A stretch of 62,162 nucleotides of DNA from a virus. The translations under genes and the position numbers were made by a program. The notes beneath the pieces are model-generated. The model was not told the origin of the DNA. It worked only from the letters and a program-made list of their open reading frames with translations, and did not search any database. This document shows, piece by piece, positions 1-6,525 of the stretch (position 1 is its first letter; every line of letters begins with the position of its first letter). The DNA is taken from positions 1 through 62,162 of IMG/VR virus record IMGVR_UViG_3300027963_002897; one strand, given 5' to 3'.

Positions 1-62
1 GATTCGAACCTTGGACCCCCTGGTCCCAAACCAGGTGCGCTACCAGACTGCGCTACACTCCG
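1..62 (-). tRNA. tRNA-Pro(TGG), 3' end cut by window edge
   Basis: Anticodon loop TTTGGGA closed by CCTGG/CCAGG gives anticodon TGG (codon CCA). The D-arm and 5' acceptor (CGGAGTG) are canonical; the T-arm is cut off at base 1. First of a large minus-strand array. Confidence 0.9.
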
Positions 63-65
63 AAA

Positions 66-140
66 TGGTTGCGGGTGACGGATTCGAACCGCCGATCTGG
101 AGCTTATGAGACTCCCGAGATTCCTCTTCTCCAACCCGCT
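66..140 (-). tRNA. tRNA-Met(CAT), initiator type
   Basis: Anticodon loop CTCATAA. Base 1 is A facing A72, so the first acceptor pair is a mismatch, the hallmark of bacterial initiator tRNA; remaining acceptor pairs match and CCA is encoded. A perfect 20-bp inverted repeat starts only 3 nt from its 5' end. Confidence 0.85.
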
Positions 141-143
141 ATA

Positions 144-237
144 ACTTTAATCAAATACACTTAATACTTTTCTCAACGGGGGTGTATCGTCCTTACCACC
201 TAGTACTATGTCTAGGCTAAGTGTATTTGATTAAAGT
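144..237 (-). ncRNA. Stem-loop RNA upstream of initiator tRNA
   Basis: Bases 144-163 and 218-237 are a perfect 20-bp inverted repeat around a 54-nt loop. The loop (minus strand) contains a smaller hairpin CCTAG/CTAGG with an 8-nt loop starting ACA. A similar element (5944-6021) lies upstream of the other CAT tRNA. Function unknown; it could be a processing signal or small RNA. A second hairpin (237-258, GTGTCTAGG/CCTAGACAC) follows the upstream gene. Confidence 0.5.
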
Positions 238-265
238 GTCTAGGTTTCCCTAGACACAATAATTG

Positions 266-838
266 TTAGATCAAGCCTTCTGCTTGTAGTGTTGCCACTA
301 CTTCATCAGTCAGAGGAATCTCTGTCTTGATGTTTAACTCAAGAATTTCGTCGTTGAGTTTTTGCTTCTGCTTCTTGAGATTCTTAATCTCAACTTTTGC
401 TTGATCTACCTGTTCAGCGCCAATAACACTAGTAGACACTGTGTCATCACGACCGTACAAACTTGCACGGCTTTCTTCCTTGCGGTTGCGGATTTTGTCC
501 AACTTGCCTTTGATAACTGCAATATCAGTAACAGAGTCACTGTTTGCAATTTCGTCTAGTTGGGTAATACGCTTGTCGATGAACGCTGCCTTTGCAAGAT
601 TCATATCAATGCCAGCACTGGCGTTTGCAGCACCAACTAGTCCACGAATGTTGTATAAAGCCAACAACAACTTTTGACGACGAGCGTCATTGGCAAACAA
701 CTTGTCATTTGCCTTTTGTAATTCAACTACAGGATCCTGGAACTCTGTAAGTTCAATAGTTTTCTCAACCTTAATGCTACGGATAGCATCGTTGATAGAA
801 CTTTGGATCGCGTTAGCTTTTCTCAATGTGATATTCAT
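266..838 (-). CDS. Hypothetical coiled-coil protein
   Basis: 190 aa, not recognised. The charged, Lys/Glu-rich sequence with long helical stretches (about residues 130-170 look like a coiled coil) suggests a structural or scaffolding role, but nothing fixes the function. Its ATG overlaps the stop of the upstream rpoZ (ATGA), so the two are translationally coupled and probably transcribed from the promoter at 1345-1373. Confidence 0.75.
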   Translation of the reverse strand: MNITLRKANAIQSSINDAIRSIKVEKTIELTEFQDPVVELQKANDKLFANDARRQKLLLALYNIRGLVGAANASAGIDMNLAKAAFIDKRITQLDEIANSDSVTDIAVIKGKLDKIRNRKEESRASLYGRDDTVSTSVIGAEQVDQAKVEIKNLKKQKQKLNDEILELNIKTEIPLTDEVVATLQAEGLI

Positions 839-1065
839 TCTCTCTGTCCTTTCTGTTTTCTTGGTAAACTATCGTACCATTCTTTTTTAGTATATTTGCC
901 TTCTTCAATTTCTCTCAACGCAGTAACCACTGTTGTTGCATCGGTTCCTTCAACTCTTTGCAGATGCCCGTTTTTTAATTCTCTTGCACGATGTGATGCC
1001 ATTAACACCAAATCAAATCTGTTTCCGACCATTTTGGCCGCTGCCTCTGAAGTATACCTAGCCAT
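835..1065 (-). CDS. rpoZ: RNA polymerase omega subunit
   Basis: 76 aa. The N-terminus [20 protein letters not shown] and the following [15 protein letters not shown] and [14 protein letters not shown] segments match bacterial omega (RpoZ), which helps assemble RNA polymerase around beta prime. An upstream in-frame ATG exists (1152), but the start at 1065 has an AGGAG site 4-5 nt away and gives the normal omega length. A phage copy implies replacement of the host subunit in polymerase, perhaps to retune transcription. It sits behind a long structured leader and a strong sigma70 promoter. Confidence 0.9.
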   Translation of the reverse strand: MARYTSEAAAKMVGNRFDLVLMASHRARELKNGHLQRVEGTDATTVVTALREIEEGKYTKKEWYDSLPRKQKGQRE

Positions 1066-1344
1066 ATGGCTCCTTTTTAAATGACGGGTCGACGAAAGGT
1101 CAAGTAATAGACCGGACAATAGACAGGGGAGGTTTGTAATCTCCAGCGACAATGTGCAAAATACAATACACAGAGGTCTATATATTTCCGATTAACAAAT
1201 GACATTCTATTAGGGATCGGATCACATAAACACGGTCCAATTTCAAGTTGGATTGTAAGTATGGATTAGGCTTGGAGCCTAAACCTGTGTCTATCCTCAT
1301 CTACCCTTCGCTTCACCGGTTGTGTATTTCTACACAACAAAACT
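1066..1344 (-). promoter_or_regulatory. Long structured leader of rpoZ
   Basis: Between the promoter and rpoZ lie about 270 non-coding bases holding three clear hairpins on the minus strand: 1319-1338 (8 bp, GTTGTGTA arms), 1263-1285 (7 bp TTAGGCT arms plus two outer G-C pairs) and 1236-1252 (TCCAA/TTGGA). No convincing ORF is present. It may be a cis-regulatory RNA or independent small RNA; I could not match it to a known riboswitch. Confidence 0.5.
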
Positions 1345-1373
1345 ATTATATGATCTTTGTTGACAGATGTCAA
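1345..1373 (-). promoter_or_regulatory. sigma70-type promoter for rpoZ
   Basis: Minus strand TTGACA (1368-1373), 17-bp spacer, TATAAT (1345-1350): consensus boxes with ideal spacing. Confidence 0.8.
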
Positions 1374-1987
1374 CTCTTTTTTGGAACTAATTTAACGTCC
1401 CATGCCAATACAGTCCTGTGTCCTTGGCCACTCCACGGATAAACTGTGTGTGGAACATAACTTGGAAACATTACCATTGTTCCTGCTGTTGGCGTGTATC
1501 GCCATTGGTCTGAGAAAATAAAATTTGCCGGGTTTCGAATAACTGGCAATCTAAATTCTAGTTGAGAATCTGAAGTTTTTGAATTAGGATCTAATTCCGG
1601 AACTTCAATGTAAATGTTTCCACTTATATGAGCTTCGTGTGTATGCAATGCTTGATAATCGCCAGGCGATTGTTTAATAGTCCACGCACTGATTAATACA
1701 GGATCATAAACATTTAAATCATTGCGGCCACTTTGTGCTAGAATAGTATCTAACATCACTCTACAATTTGCTTCTACAAATTCTTTTAATACTGTAATGT
1801 CCAAATCAAATTCGCTGGGTAACAATTGTACCTGCTGTCCTCCACGAATACTGATATTAGGATTACCTTCATCGTTTAAATGAGATTTAGAGTGAGCCGT
1901 TTCTACCATTGCCTTGAACATGTTAAACAACTGTTCAGGAACCGTTTCAACACCCATTACTGTTGGATTAAAATACGCAAATTTCAT
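1370..1987 (-). CDS. 2OG-Fe(II) oxygenase-like protein
   Basis: 205 aa. The segment HTHEAHISGNIYIEVP around residue 117 and the late VPHTVYPW resemble the iron-binding histidines of phage 2-oxoglutarate/Fe(II) dioxygenases of the TIGR02466 kind, which hydroxylate protein or nucleotide substrates. The substrate is unknown. A second TIGR02466-like gene is at 44768-45424 and a HxD-type one at 2274-2798, so this phage carries at least three. The gene lies between tRNA-Thr and the rpoZ promoter. Confidence 0.7.
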   Translation of the reverse strand: MKFAYFNPTVMGVETVPEQLFNMFKAMVETAHSKSHLNDEGNPNISIRGGQQVQLLPSEFDLDITVLKEFVEANCRVMLDTILAQSGRNDLNVYDPVLISAWTIKQSPGDYQALHTHEAHISGNIYIEVPELDPNSKTSDSQLEFRLPVIRNPANFIFSDQWRYTPTAGTMVMFPSYVPHTVYPWSGQGHRTVLAWDVKLVPKKS

Positions 1988-2000
1988 ATGTACCTAAAAT

Positions 2001-2076
2001 TGGTGCCCCTTGTCCGACTCGAACAGACCACCTACTGATTACAAATCAGTTGCTCTACCAGATGAGCTAAAGGGGC
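2001..2076 (-). tRNA. tRNA-Thr(TGT)
   Basis: Loop TTTGTAA in stem ACTGA/TCAGT; acceptor GCCCCTT/AAGGGGC; CCA encoded. Confidence 0.95.
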
Positions 2077-2086
2077 GTAGTATTAC

Positions 2087-2284
2087 TTAGTCTTGTGAAC
2101 CACCTTCACTGTCATTAAAACAATCTTCTGTACTTAGAATGTCTTGATACTCGTTTTTGTCTGTACCTGTGTTATCTTCTACTTTTTTCTTCTTGCCAAA
2201 AATAAGATCGAACCTGTTATCAAACTCATCCTTGCTAACACTAAAAGGACGAGGCTTACTGCCCTTGCCTGCTTCATGCGCCAT
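2087..2284 (-). CDS. Small phage protein, MAHEAGKG N-terminus
   Basis: 65 aa. The start MAHEAGKGSKPRPFSVSKDE resembles a small conserved protein of T4-like phages of unknown function; a Lys-rich centre is followed by an acidic tail. Starts inside the 3' end of the upstream oxygenase gene (11-bp overlap), so translation is coupled. Confidence 0.75.
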   Translation of the reverse strand: MAHEAGKGSKPRPFSVSKDEFDNRFDLIFGKKKKVEDNTGTDKNEYQDILSTEDCFNDSEGGSQD

Positions 2285-2798
2285 CTTTAATCTCCGTTAG
2301 CCAACACTGGATAGTGTATCTAATATTGCCGTCATAGTTTACTGCTGAAGTACTATGCCGAACACCATTTCTCTGCCATATTGCTCGATTCTTTTGCGGA
2401 AGAATAGCTTTAATTTCGTCACCATCCTCGTACATTAGATATCCACCGTTATTCTCAGTCCATTTTTCATTTAGGTAAATGGTCATTGCGGCATCTAGAT
2501 GAGAATCTTCATGCCACGGTATATAACTAAATCGTGTCCAATAATAAAATCCAGCACAGACCGAATAATTCATTCCTGTCTTTTGATTAATAGTCGTTGT
2601 CAAATCTTTCATAACTTTTTCTTCATCGGGAATCCTATAAATTAATACAGGAAAACTATCAAGTACTACTTGATTGTTCCAACATTTGTGAGTTTTTAAA
2701 ACGTGTTCTCCACTATGATACATATCATAGCTGTAACTACGCATTTTTAAATACAAACTCTTATCTAAGAAATTATCAAATTTTATAACGTCTGACAT
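2274..2798 (-). CDS. 2OG-Fe(II) oxygenase (HxD type)
   Basis: 174 aa. WHEDSHLDA (HxD, about residue 100) gives the first two iron ligands, GVRHSTSAV the distal histidine, and the following RYTIQCW the 2-oxoglutarate-binding arginine: the double-stranded beta-helix dioxygenase signature. The start at 2798 is chosen because an upstream ATG (2840) would lie inside tRNA-Ala. The substrate is unknown; phage members are suspected to modify proteins or nucleic acid. Confidence 0.8.
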   Translation of the reverse strand: MSDVIKFDNFLDKSLYLKMRSYSYDMYHSGEHVLKTHKCWNNQVVLDSFPVLIYRIPDEEKVMKDLTTTINQKTGMNYSVCAGFYYWTRFSYIPWHEDSHLDAAMTIYLNEKWTENNGGYLMYEDGDEIKAILPQKNRAIWQRNGVRHSTSAVNYDGNIRYTIQCWLTEIKDGA

Positions 2799-2807
2799 AT
2801 TGACCTT

Positions 2808-2883
2808 TGGTGGAGGTGACAGGGATCGAACCTGCGACATCTTGCTTGCAAAGCAAACGCTCTCCCAACTGAGCTACACCCCC
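2808..2883 (-). tRNA. tRNA-Ala(TGC)
   Basis: Loop TTTGCAA, acceptor GGGGGTG/CACCTCC with the G3-U70 pair that marks alanine tRNA; CCA encoded. Confidence 0.95.
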
Positions 2884-2892
2884 GTGTTTTAC

Positions 2893-3063
2893 TTATTCTG
2901 CTTCTTTACGACCTTTAGAAATTCTTGGCACAACGGCCGCAGACAATTCTGCATCAATCATCATACGTTTATATTGATTACGCTGTTCAGATGAAGCACC
3001 TTTCATCAACGAAATCATACGCTTTACTGTCTTACTTAATTTAAATGTCTTACCTGGTTTCAT
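2893..3063 (-). CDS. Small basic phage protein
   Basis: 56 aa, starting MKPGKTFKLSKTVKRM with AAAGG upstream. Lys/Arg-rich and helical, as in small nucleic-acid- or ribosome-associated proteins; not recognised. Fills the space between tRNA-Ala and tRNA-Ser. Confidence 0.7.
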   Translation of the reverse strand: MKPGKTFKLSKTVKRMISLMKGASSEQRNQYKRMMIDAELSAAVVPRISKGRKEAE

Positions 3064-3083
3064 GTTTTACCTTTTTATAAAAA

Positions 3084-3169
3084 TGGCGGAGAGTATAGGA
3101 ATCGAACCTATCCACCCTTTCGGATGACGGTTTAGCAAACCGTTGCCTTAACCGCTCGGCCAACTCTCC
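3084..3169 (-). tRNA. tRNA-Ser(GCT)
   Basis: Loop TTGCTAA in stem ACGGT/ACCGT; long variable arm as expected for serine; acceptor GGAGAGT/ACTCTCC, discriminator G, CCA encoded. Confidence 0.95.
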
Positions 3170-3174
3170 AAATC

Positions 3175-3318
3175 TTATCTTGTAACCTTACGTATTAATT
3201 TATACCAATAATACTTTACACCGCGCCATGTTGGAATAAAATCCCAGTTGCCGCTATATCCGACTTCTTTAGGCATATTGCCGTATGCCTTGTGTAAGGT
3301 GTCTTCTTGTTTTGACAT
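3175..3318 (-). CDS. Small hypothetical protein
   Basis: 47 aa, starting MSKQEDTLHKAYGNMPKEVG after AGGAGAAGC. Aromatic- and Lys-rich C-terminus. An upstream in-frame ATG (3396) would run through tRNA-Val and is rejected. Not recognised. Confidence 0.65.
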   Translation of the reverse strand: MSKQEDTLHKAYGNMPKEVGYSGNWDFIPTWRGVKYYWYKLIRKVTR

Positions 3319-3335
3319 ACAGCTTCTCCTATTAT

Positions 3336-3411
3336 TGGTGGGTCGTGACAGTCTCGAACTGCCGACATTCTGCGTGTAAGGCAGACGCTCTACCAACTGA
3401 GCTAACGACCC
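3336..3411 (-). tRNA. tRNA-Val(TAC)
   Basis: Loop CTTACAC in stem TCTGC/GCAGA; acceptor GGGTCGT/ACGACCC; CCA encoded. Confidence 0.95.
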
Positions 3412-3416
3412 GTGAT

Positions 3417-3501
3417 TGGTGCGAGTGGCCGGAATCGAACCGGCACGACCGAAGCCGAGAGATTTTAAGTCTCTTGTGTCTACCTATTTCACCACACTCG
3501 C
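3417..3501 (-). tRNA. tRNA-Leu(TAA)
   Basis: Loop CTTAAAA in stem AGAGA/TCTCT; long variable arm; acceptor GCGAGTG/CACTCGC; CCA encoded. Confidence 0.95.
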
Positions 3502-3677
3502 TCTTTATGGTTACCATTAAAAAATAACATTACACCTTATAGGATGGGGCGGATTTCTGAGTGGAGTTCGATATTCCTCATAAGCCATTGCCCACGGTTT
3601 TATCAGAGGAGTAAGATGGCCCTATTCCTCATGAGTCTAAGCGTCCTTAGACGATTCCCGCTAATGCTATTTTTTAA
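3502..3677 (-). other. Unexplained spacer in the tRNA array
   Basis: 176 bases between two leucine tRNAs with no ORF of note. Holds a 7-bp hairpin (minus GTCTAAG, loop GACG, CTTAGAC, near 3640-3657) and a repeated TATTCCTCAT at about 3573 and 3624 (plus strand). It may be a decayed tRNA or small RNA; no cloverleaf could be built. Confidence 0.35.
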
Positions 3678-3761
3678 TGGTGCCCCAGGAGAGACTCGAA
3701 CTCTCACGCCTTGCGACATCGGCTTCTAAGACCGACGTGTCTACCATTCCACCACCGGGGC
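3678..3761 (-). tRNA. tRNA-Leu(TAG)
   Basis: Loop CTTAGAA in stem TCGGT/GCCGA; long variable arm; acceptor GCCCCGG/CTGGGGC; CCA encoded. Confidence 0.95.
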
Positions 3762-3807
3762 ATTTACTTTTAATTTTTAATGAACAGTATATATTGTACT
3801 GTCTTTC

Positions 3808-5418
3808 TTACTCTGTGTCAACCTCGTTAACATAAATTCTACTCTTTAAAAACTCATAATGGCTAGGCATCTTTGCAATCTTTCTTTCCATTACAACTTT
3901 ATTTGCATCTAATCGTTTTTTATAAATGTCGTATGCCTTGTTCATATCGGGATATGTTCTTCCGGCGAATTCTATAAATCTGCGACCGGCAGGTATATAC
4001 CCCATGCCTGCACTGATGTACAATAATCCTGCCAACTCTATTTGGAATTCTCGATCTCCAATTTGTTTGGCAAATTCACTGTAGCCGTCATTCATTGTTT
4101 GATCTAATCCCATTAGCACTTTCGAATAGTGCATGTTTTCTGTAACATGTCGCCAATACTCTGTATCGTTTCTAGACGATAGAGCATAATGCATAGACAC
4201 AAAGTCTTTGTATCCTAGGATTTCTTTTAACGACCTAGCATTGTACACATCAATGTCAAATTGATTCATTGTACAATTTTTCATTTGGAACGTGTCAATT
4301 AATCTTAAAATTGTGTTATGTGTAGTTAACAATCCTGTAGATTCCAACGGCTCAATAAATCCATTTGACAACCCAACAGCAACAACATTCTTGATCCAAG
4401 ATTGTTTATGAACACCATGACGTATTTTGATATGCTTAAAGACCGCAGCATTTGCTCGTTCTTTATTTGGACATATCATACGATCACTGGCAAGGTGTTT
4501 TCTAAATTGTTCTTCGGCTTGCTCTTTTGTAGCAAACTTACTAGAATATACGTATCCTGTGCCAATCCTATTCCACACAGGAATGTTCCATACCCAACCG
4601 TTGTCAATTGCAGTACAATTTGTTACAGATTCAAGTTCTCGTTCTTTATCGATGTATGGAATGTGTGTAGCAATTGCACTGTCATTCATGAGTGTATCAC
4701 TGAACGAAAGGAATTCCGATCCCATAGTTTCTTCAATCAGCATGGCTTTAAATCCTGTACAGTCAATGTACAGATCTGATTTTAATTTACTGCCATTTTT
4801 TGTTAGGATATAGTCTACAGAACCGTCTTCACAAAGAGGAATGTCAACCACATCATCTACAACATGCTTAACTCCTCTTGGCTTACAATAGTGTTCTCTA
4901 AGATAACGTCCAAACAATGCCGCATCAAAATGATAAGCAGTGTCGTATCTAAATCTAAAATTTTTAAGTTCGTTAAATTTATTATCAGTCATTTTGTTGG
5001 CATTGGTCATCCAAACATTTTCGTGATAATATTCAGCAAATGTATTACATTCTATTTCCGGATTCATACCTTTTGCCAAGTACCATTCCATTAATCCAAA
5101 ATCTTTATTGTCTAAAATTAAAGTTCCGAAAGGATAATGAAACGACACCGGCTTTTCTAGACGTTCTCTAAAATCTGTAAATTTAATAGAAGTTTTGTAT
5201 GTGGCATTACAGTGTGTCATCCAGTCGCTATCTTCTAACCCGATAGCATCAAGAAATATATTAAAAGCGGCTAACGTACTTTCGCCAACACCTATAATTC
5301 CTATGTCTTCAGATTCTACTAGTGTAATATCCAAATTTGGCATTTGAGCTATAAGCCCTGCCGCTGTCATCCAGCCGGCACTCCCACCACCTACAATTGT
5401 TATGCTTTTTATTTTCAT
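3808..5418 (-). CDS. Flavin-dependent (tryptophan-type) halogenase
   Basis: 536 aa, normal length for the family. The FAD-binding GGGSAGW is at residues 10-16 and the halogenase-specific WxWxIP appears as WVWNIP near residue 285, which separates these enzymes from plain monooxygenases. Family members use FADH2, O2 and halide to chlorinate, brominate or iodinate aromatic substrates. A cyanophage halogenase (VirX1) has been characterised, so a phage context is plausible; the substrate here is unknown. A stand-alone gene inside the tRNA array with its own promoter. Confidence 0.88.
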   Translation of the reverse strand: MKIKSITIVGGGSAGWMTAAGLIAQMPNLDITLVESEDIGIIGVGESTLAAFNIFLDAIGLEDSDWMTHCNATYKTSIKFTDFRERLEKPVSFHYPFGTLILDNKDFGLMEWYLAKGMNPEIECNTFAEYYHENVWMTNANKMTDNKFNELKNFRFRYDTAYHFDAALFGRYLREHYCKPRGVKHVVDDVVDIPLCEDGSVDYILTKNGSKLKSDLYIDCTGFKAMLIEETMGSEFLSFSDTLMNDSAIATHIPYIDKERELESVTNCTAIDNGWVWNIPVWNRIGTGYVYSSKFATKEQAEEQFRKHLASDRMICPNKERANAAVFKHIKIRHGVHKQSWIKNVVAVGLSNGFIEPLESTGLLTTHNTILRLIDTFQMKNCTMNQFDIDVYNARSLKEILGYKDFVSMHYALSSRNDTEYWRHVTENMHYSKVLMGLDQTMNDGYSEFAKQIGDREFQIELAGLLYISAGMGYIPAGRRFIEFAGRTYPDMNKAYDIYKKRLDANKVVMERKIAKMPSHYEFLKSRIYVNEVDTE

Positions 5419-5426
5419 ATCATTAT

Positions 5427-5455
5427 ATAGTACACGATAGTAATGAAAATGTCAA
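5427..5455 (-). promoter_or_regulatory. sigma70-type promoter for the halogenase
   Basis: Minus strand TTGACA (5450-5455), 17 bp, TACTAT (5427-5432), 9 bp before the start codon; an alternative TATAAT lies at 5422-5427 with longer spacing. Confidence 0.55.
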
Positions 5456-5459
5456 ATCC

Positions 5460-5551
5460 TGGTACCAGCGGAGGGGATCGAACCCTCTCAAGAACGCTAA
5501 TCTGGCGCTAAAAGTCTTATAAGGACTCTCTGACTTCCAAGTCTCGCTGGC
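5460..5551 (-). tRNA. Long-variable-arm tRNA with TAT anticodon
   Basis: Acceptor GCCAGCG/CGCTGGT, T-arm GAGGG/CCCTC with TTCGATC, CCA encoded. Anticodon stem GAGTC/GACTT closes the loop CTTATAA, giving TAT (codon AUA, isoleucine). But the variable region is about 24 nt, as in Ser/Leu/Tyr tRNAs, and the D-arm (GACT/AGTC, 4-nt loop) is minimal and lacks U8. Charging identity is therefore unclear. Confidence 0.7.
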
Positions 5552-5557
5552 ATTGTT

Positions 5558-5633
5558 TGGTGCTACCTCCAGGGATCGAACCTGGTTCAACGGTTCTTCA
5601 AACCGCCGCTATGACCACATCAGCTAAAGTAGC
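5558..5633 (-). tRNA. tRNA-Phe(GAA)
   Basis: Loop TTGAAGA in stem GCGGT/ACCGT; acceptor GCTACTT/AGGTAGC; CCA encoded. Confidence 0.93.
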
Positions 5634-5635
5634 AT

Positions 5636-5709
5636 TGGGTTGAACCGGGGAATCGAACCCTCTCTAACTGTTTCACAGACAGTTGTGCGACCACTACACT
5701 AGGAACAAC
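5636..5709 (-). tRNA. tRNA-His(GTG)
   Basis: Loop CTGTGAA in stem ACTGT/ACAGT; an extra 5' G faces C73 as in histidine tRNAs; CCA encoded. The acceptor stem has two U-U mismatches and the T-stem is imperfect, so it may be weak or decaying. Confidence 0.82.
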
Positions 5710-5711
5710 AT

Positions 5712-5788
5712 TGGCCGGCCCGGAGAGACTCGAACTCCCAACCTCTAGTTTCGAAGACTAGCACTCTAATCCATTGAGTTACGGACCG
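5712..5788 (-). tRNA. tRNA-Arg(TCG)
   Basis: Loop CTTCGAA in stem CTAGT/ACTAG; acceptor CGGTCCG/CGGGCCG, discriminator G, CCA encoded. Confidence 0.94.
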
Positions 5789-5792
5789 TTAT

Positions 5793-5866
5793 TGGCACCC
5801 GGAGTAAGAATCGAACTTACAATAGCAGAGTCAAAGTCTGTTGTGTTACCACTACACTATCCGGGA
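5793..5866 (-). tRNA. tRNA-Gln(TTG)
   Basis: Loop CTTTGAC in stem CAGA/TCTG; weak first acceptor pair (U-U) as is common for glutamine tRNAs, then CCCGGA/TCCGGG; CCA encoded. Confidence 0.9.
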
Positions 5867-5872
5867 TCAATA

Positions 5873-5947
5873 TGGTGGTAACGGCTGGATTCGAACCAGC
5901 ACCTTGCTCCGTATGAAGGAGGTGCACGACCATTATGCTACGTTACC
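5873..5947 (-). tRNA. tRNA-Met(CAT), elongator type (Ile2 not excluded)
   Basis: Loop TTCATAC in stem CTCC/GGAG; fully paired acceptor GGTAACG/CGTTACC; CCA encoded. A CAT anticodon could also be an Ile tRNA after lysidine modification. Its 5' end lies inside the inverted repeat 5944-6021. Confidence 0.88.
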
Positions 5948-6021
5948 ATATAAAAACACACTCACCCGAATGGACATATCCTGAGTTCCGCCTGCTGTCG
6001 GAAGTGTGTTTTTATATGGTA
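5944..6021 (-). ncRNA. Stem-loop RNA between tRNA-Lys and tRNA-Met
   Basis: 5944-5962 and 6003-6021 form a perfect 19-bp inverted repeat around a 40-nt loop. The stem takes in the 5' end of tRNA-Met and the CCA of tRNA-Lys, so stem and mature tRNAs are mutually exclusive. The loop begins with a TCCG/CGGA hairpin with an 8-nt loop starting ACA, as in the element at 144-237. Confidence 0.5.
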
Positions 6022-6090
6022 GGGGCACAGAGAATCGAACTCTGATTAATAGGTTAAAAGCCTACTACTTTGCCGTTAAGTTATACCCCC
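6017..6090 (-). tRNA. tRNA-Lys(TTT)
   Basis: Loop CTTTTAA in stem GTAGG/CCTAT; acceptor GGGGGTA/TGCCCCT; CCA encoded. Confidence 0.93.
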
Positions 6091-6144
6091 GACATCTTAT
6101 CACTCTTGTCACTACTCATGACAGATCTCCTTTTAAAAATAAAT

Positions 6145-6224
6145 TGTTGTAGTTTTACCAGTTAAACTATTGTAGCTGATTCTTAGTCTTGACTACAAGC
6201 TGGCTTCGAACCAGCAACACAACA
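6145..6224 (-). tRNA. Candidate circularly permuted tRNA (3' half precedes 5' half)
   Basis: On the minus strand a 3' half (anticodon-stem strand TGTTGT 6224-6219, perfect T-arm 6215-6199, acceptor TTGTAGT 6198-6192) is followed after 15 nt by a 5' half (acceptor GCTACAA 6176-6170, U8, D-arm GTTT/AAAC with GG in the loop 6167-6152, anticodon-stem strand ACAACA 6150-6145). Both the acceptor (7 bp, one G-U) and the anticodon stem (6 bp) pair across the halves. The anticodon loop is the break point, so decoding is uncertain. CCA is not encoded. It could instead be remnants of two tRNAs. Confidence 0.5.
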
Positions 6225-6228
6225 TGAT

Positions 6229-6303
6229 TGGTAGCCTATCTTGGGAACGATCCAAGGACCTATGCGTTATCAACACATTGCTCTACCACTGAGCTAATAG
6301 GCT
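6229..6303 (-). tRNA. tRNA-Ile(GAT) with atypical T-loop
   Basis: Loop TTGATAA in stem ATGTG/CGCAT; acceptor AGCCTAT/ATAGGCT; CCA encoded. The T-loop is ATCGTTC rather than TTCRANY, so the usual U54-A58 pair is swapped to A54-U58. Confidence 0.88.
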
Positions 6304-6510
6304 ATATTGAATTTGTAAGTAGTGCAACCATCGTTATATGCACCATTCACCCGTGTAATAAACTCGAGCGGGACTCGGTACGTCACTTGGGATTCATCCA
6401 GTCTGCCTCCTTTACAGGCCTCCGCCGTTCCCGGCAGGTGGGAGTTGAACCCAAAACCTTCTACTATACAGTACCTTCGAAGAATACTGAACAGCGTGAC
6501 TTCACTTGCT
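6294..6510 (-). ncRNA. tmRNA-like structured element, unresolved
   Basis: Not a normal tRNA. On the minus strand: a T-arm with GGGTTCAACTCCC (6440-6452, as in tmRNA); CTGCC (6437-6433) able to pair with GGCAG (6407-6403) after 25 nt; then CCCAAGTGACGTACCGAG, resembling the P2/PK1 entry of tmRNA; then a possible H-type pseudoknot (CGAG/CTCG at 6377-6365 and CCCG/CGGG at 6372-6369 with 6353-6350); then a possible tag frame from GCA at 6341. No G3-U70 pair and no ALAA-like tag end. A genuine permuted tmRNA lies at 44 kb, so this could be a diverged or dead copy, or something else. Confidence 0.3.
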
Positions 6511-6525
6511 GACACTTACAAAACT

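Noticed and set aside
1153-1229. A 42-codon frame in the rpoZ leader
   Set aside because: No ribosome-binding site and an unlikely Cys/Tyr-rich composition; leader RNA is the better reading.
3533-3588. A short plus-strand tRNA-like fold (TTATAGG...TTCGATA...CTCATAAGCCA)
   Set aside because: Only about 52 nt, one mismatch in the acceptor and no D or anticodon arm.
6081-6119. A 12-codon minigene (MSSDKSDKMSGV) with AAAGGAG upstream
   Set aside because: Too short and runs into tRNA-Lys; possible chance SD. Not called, though the SD is good.
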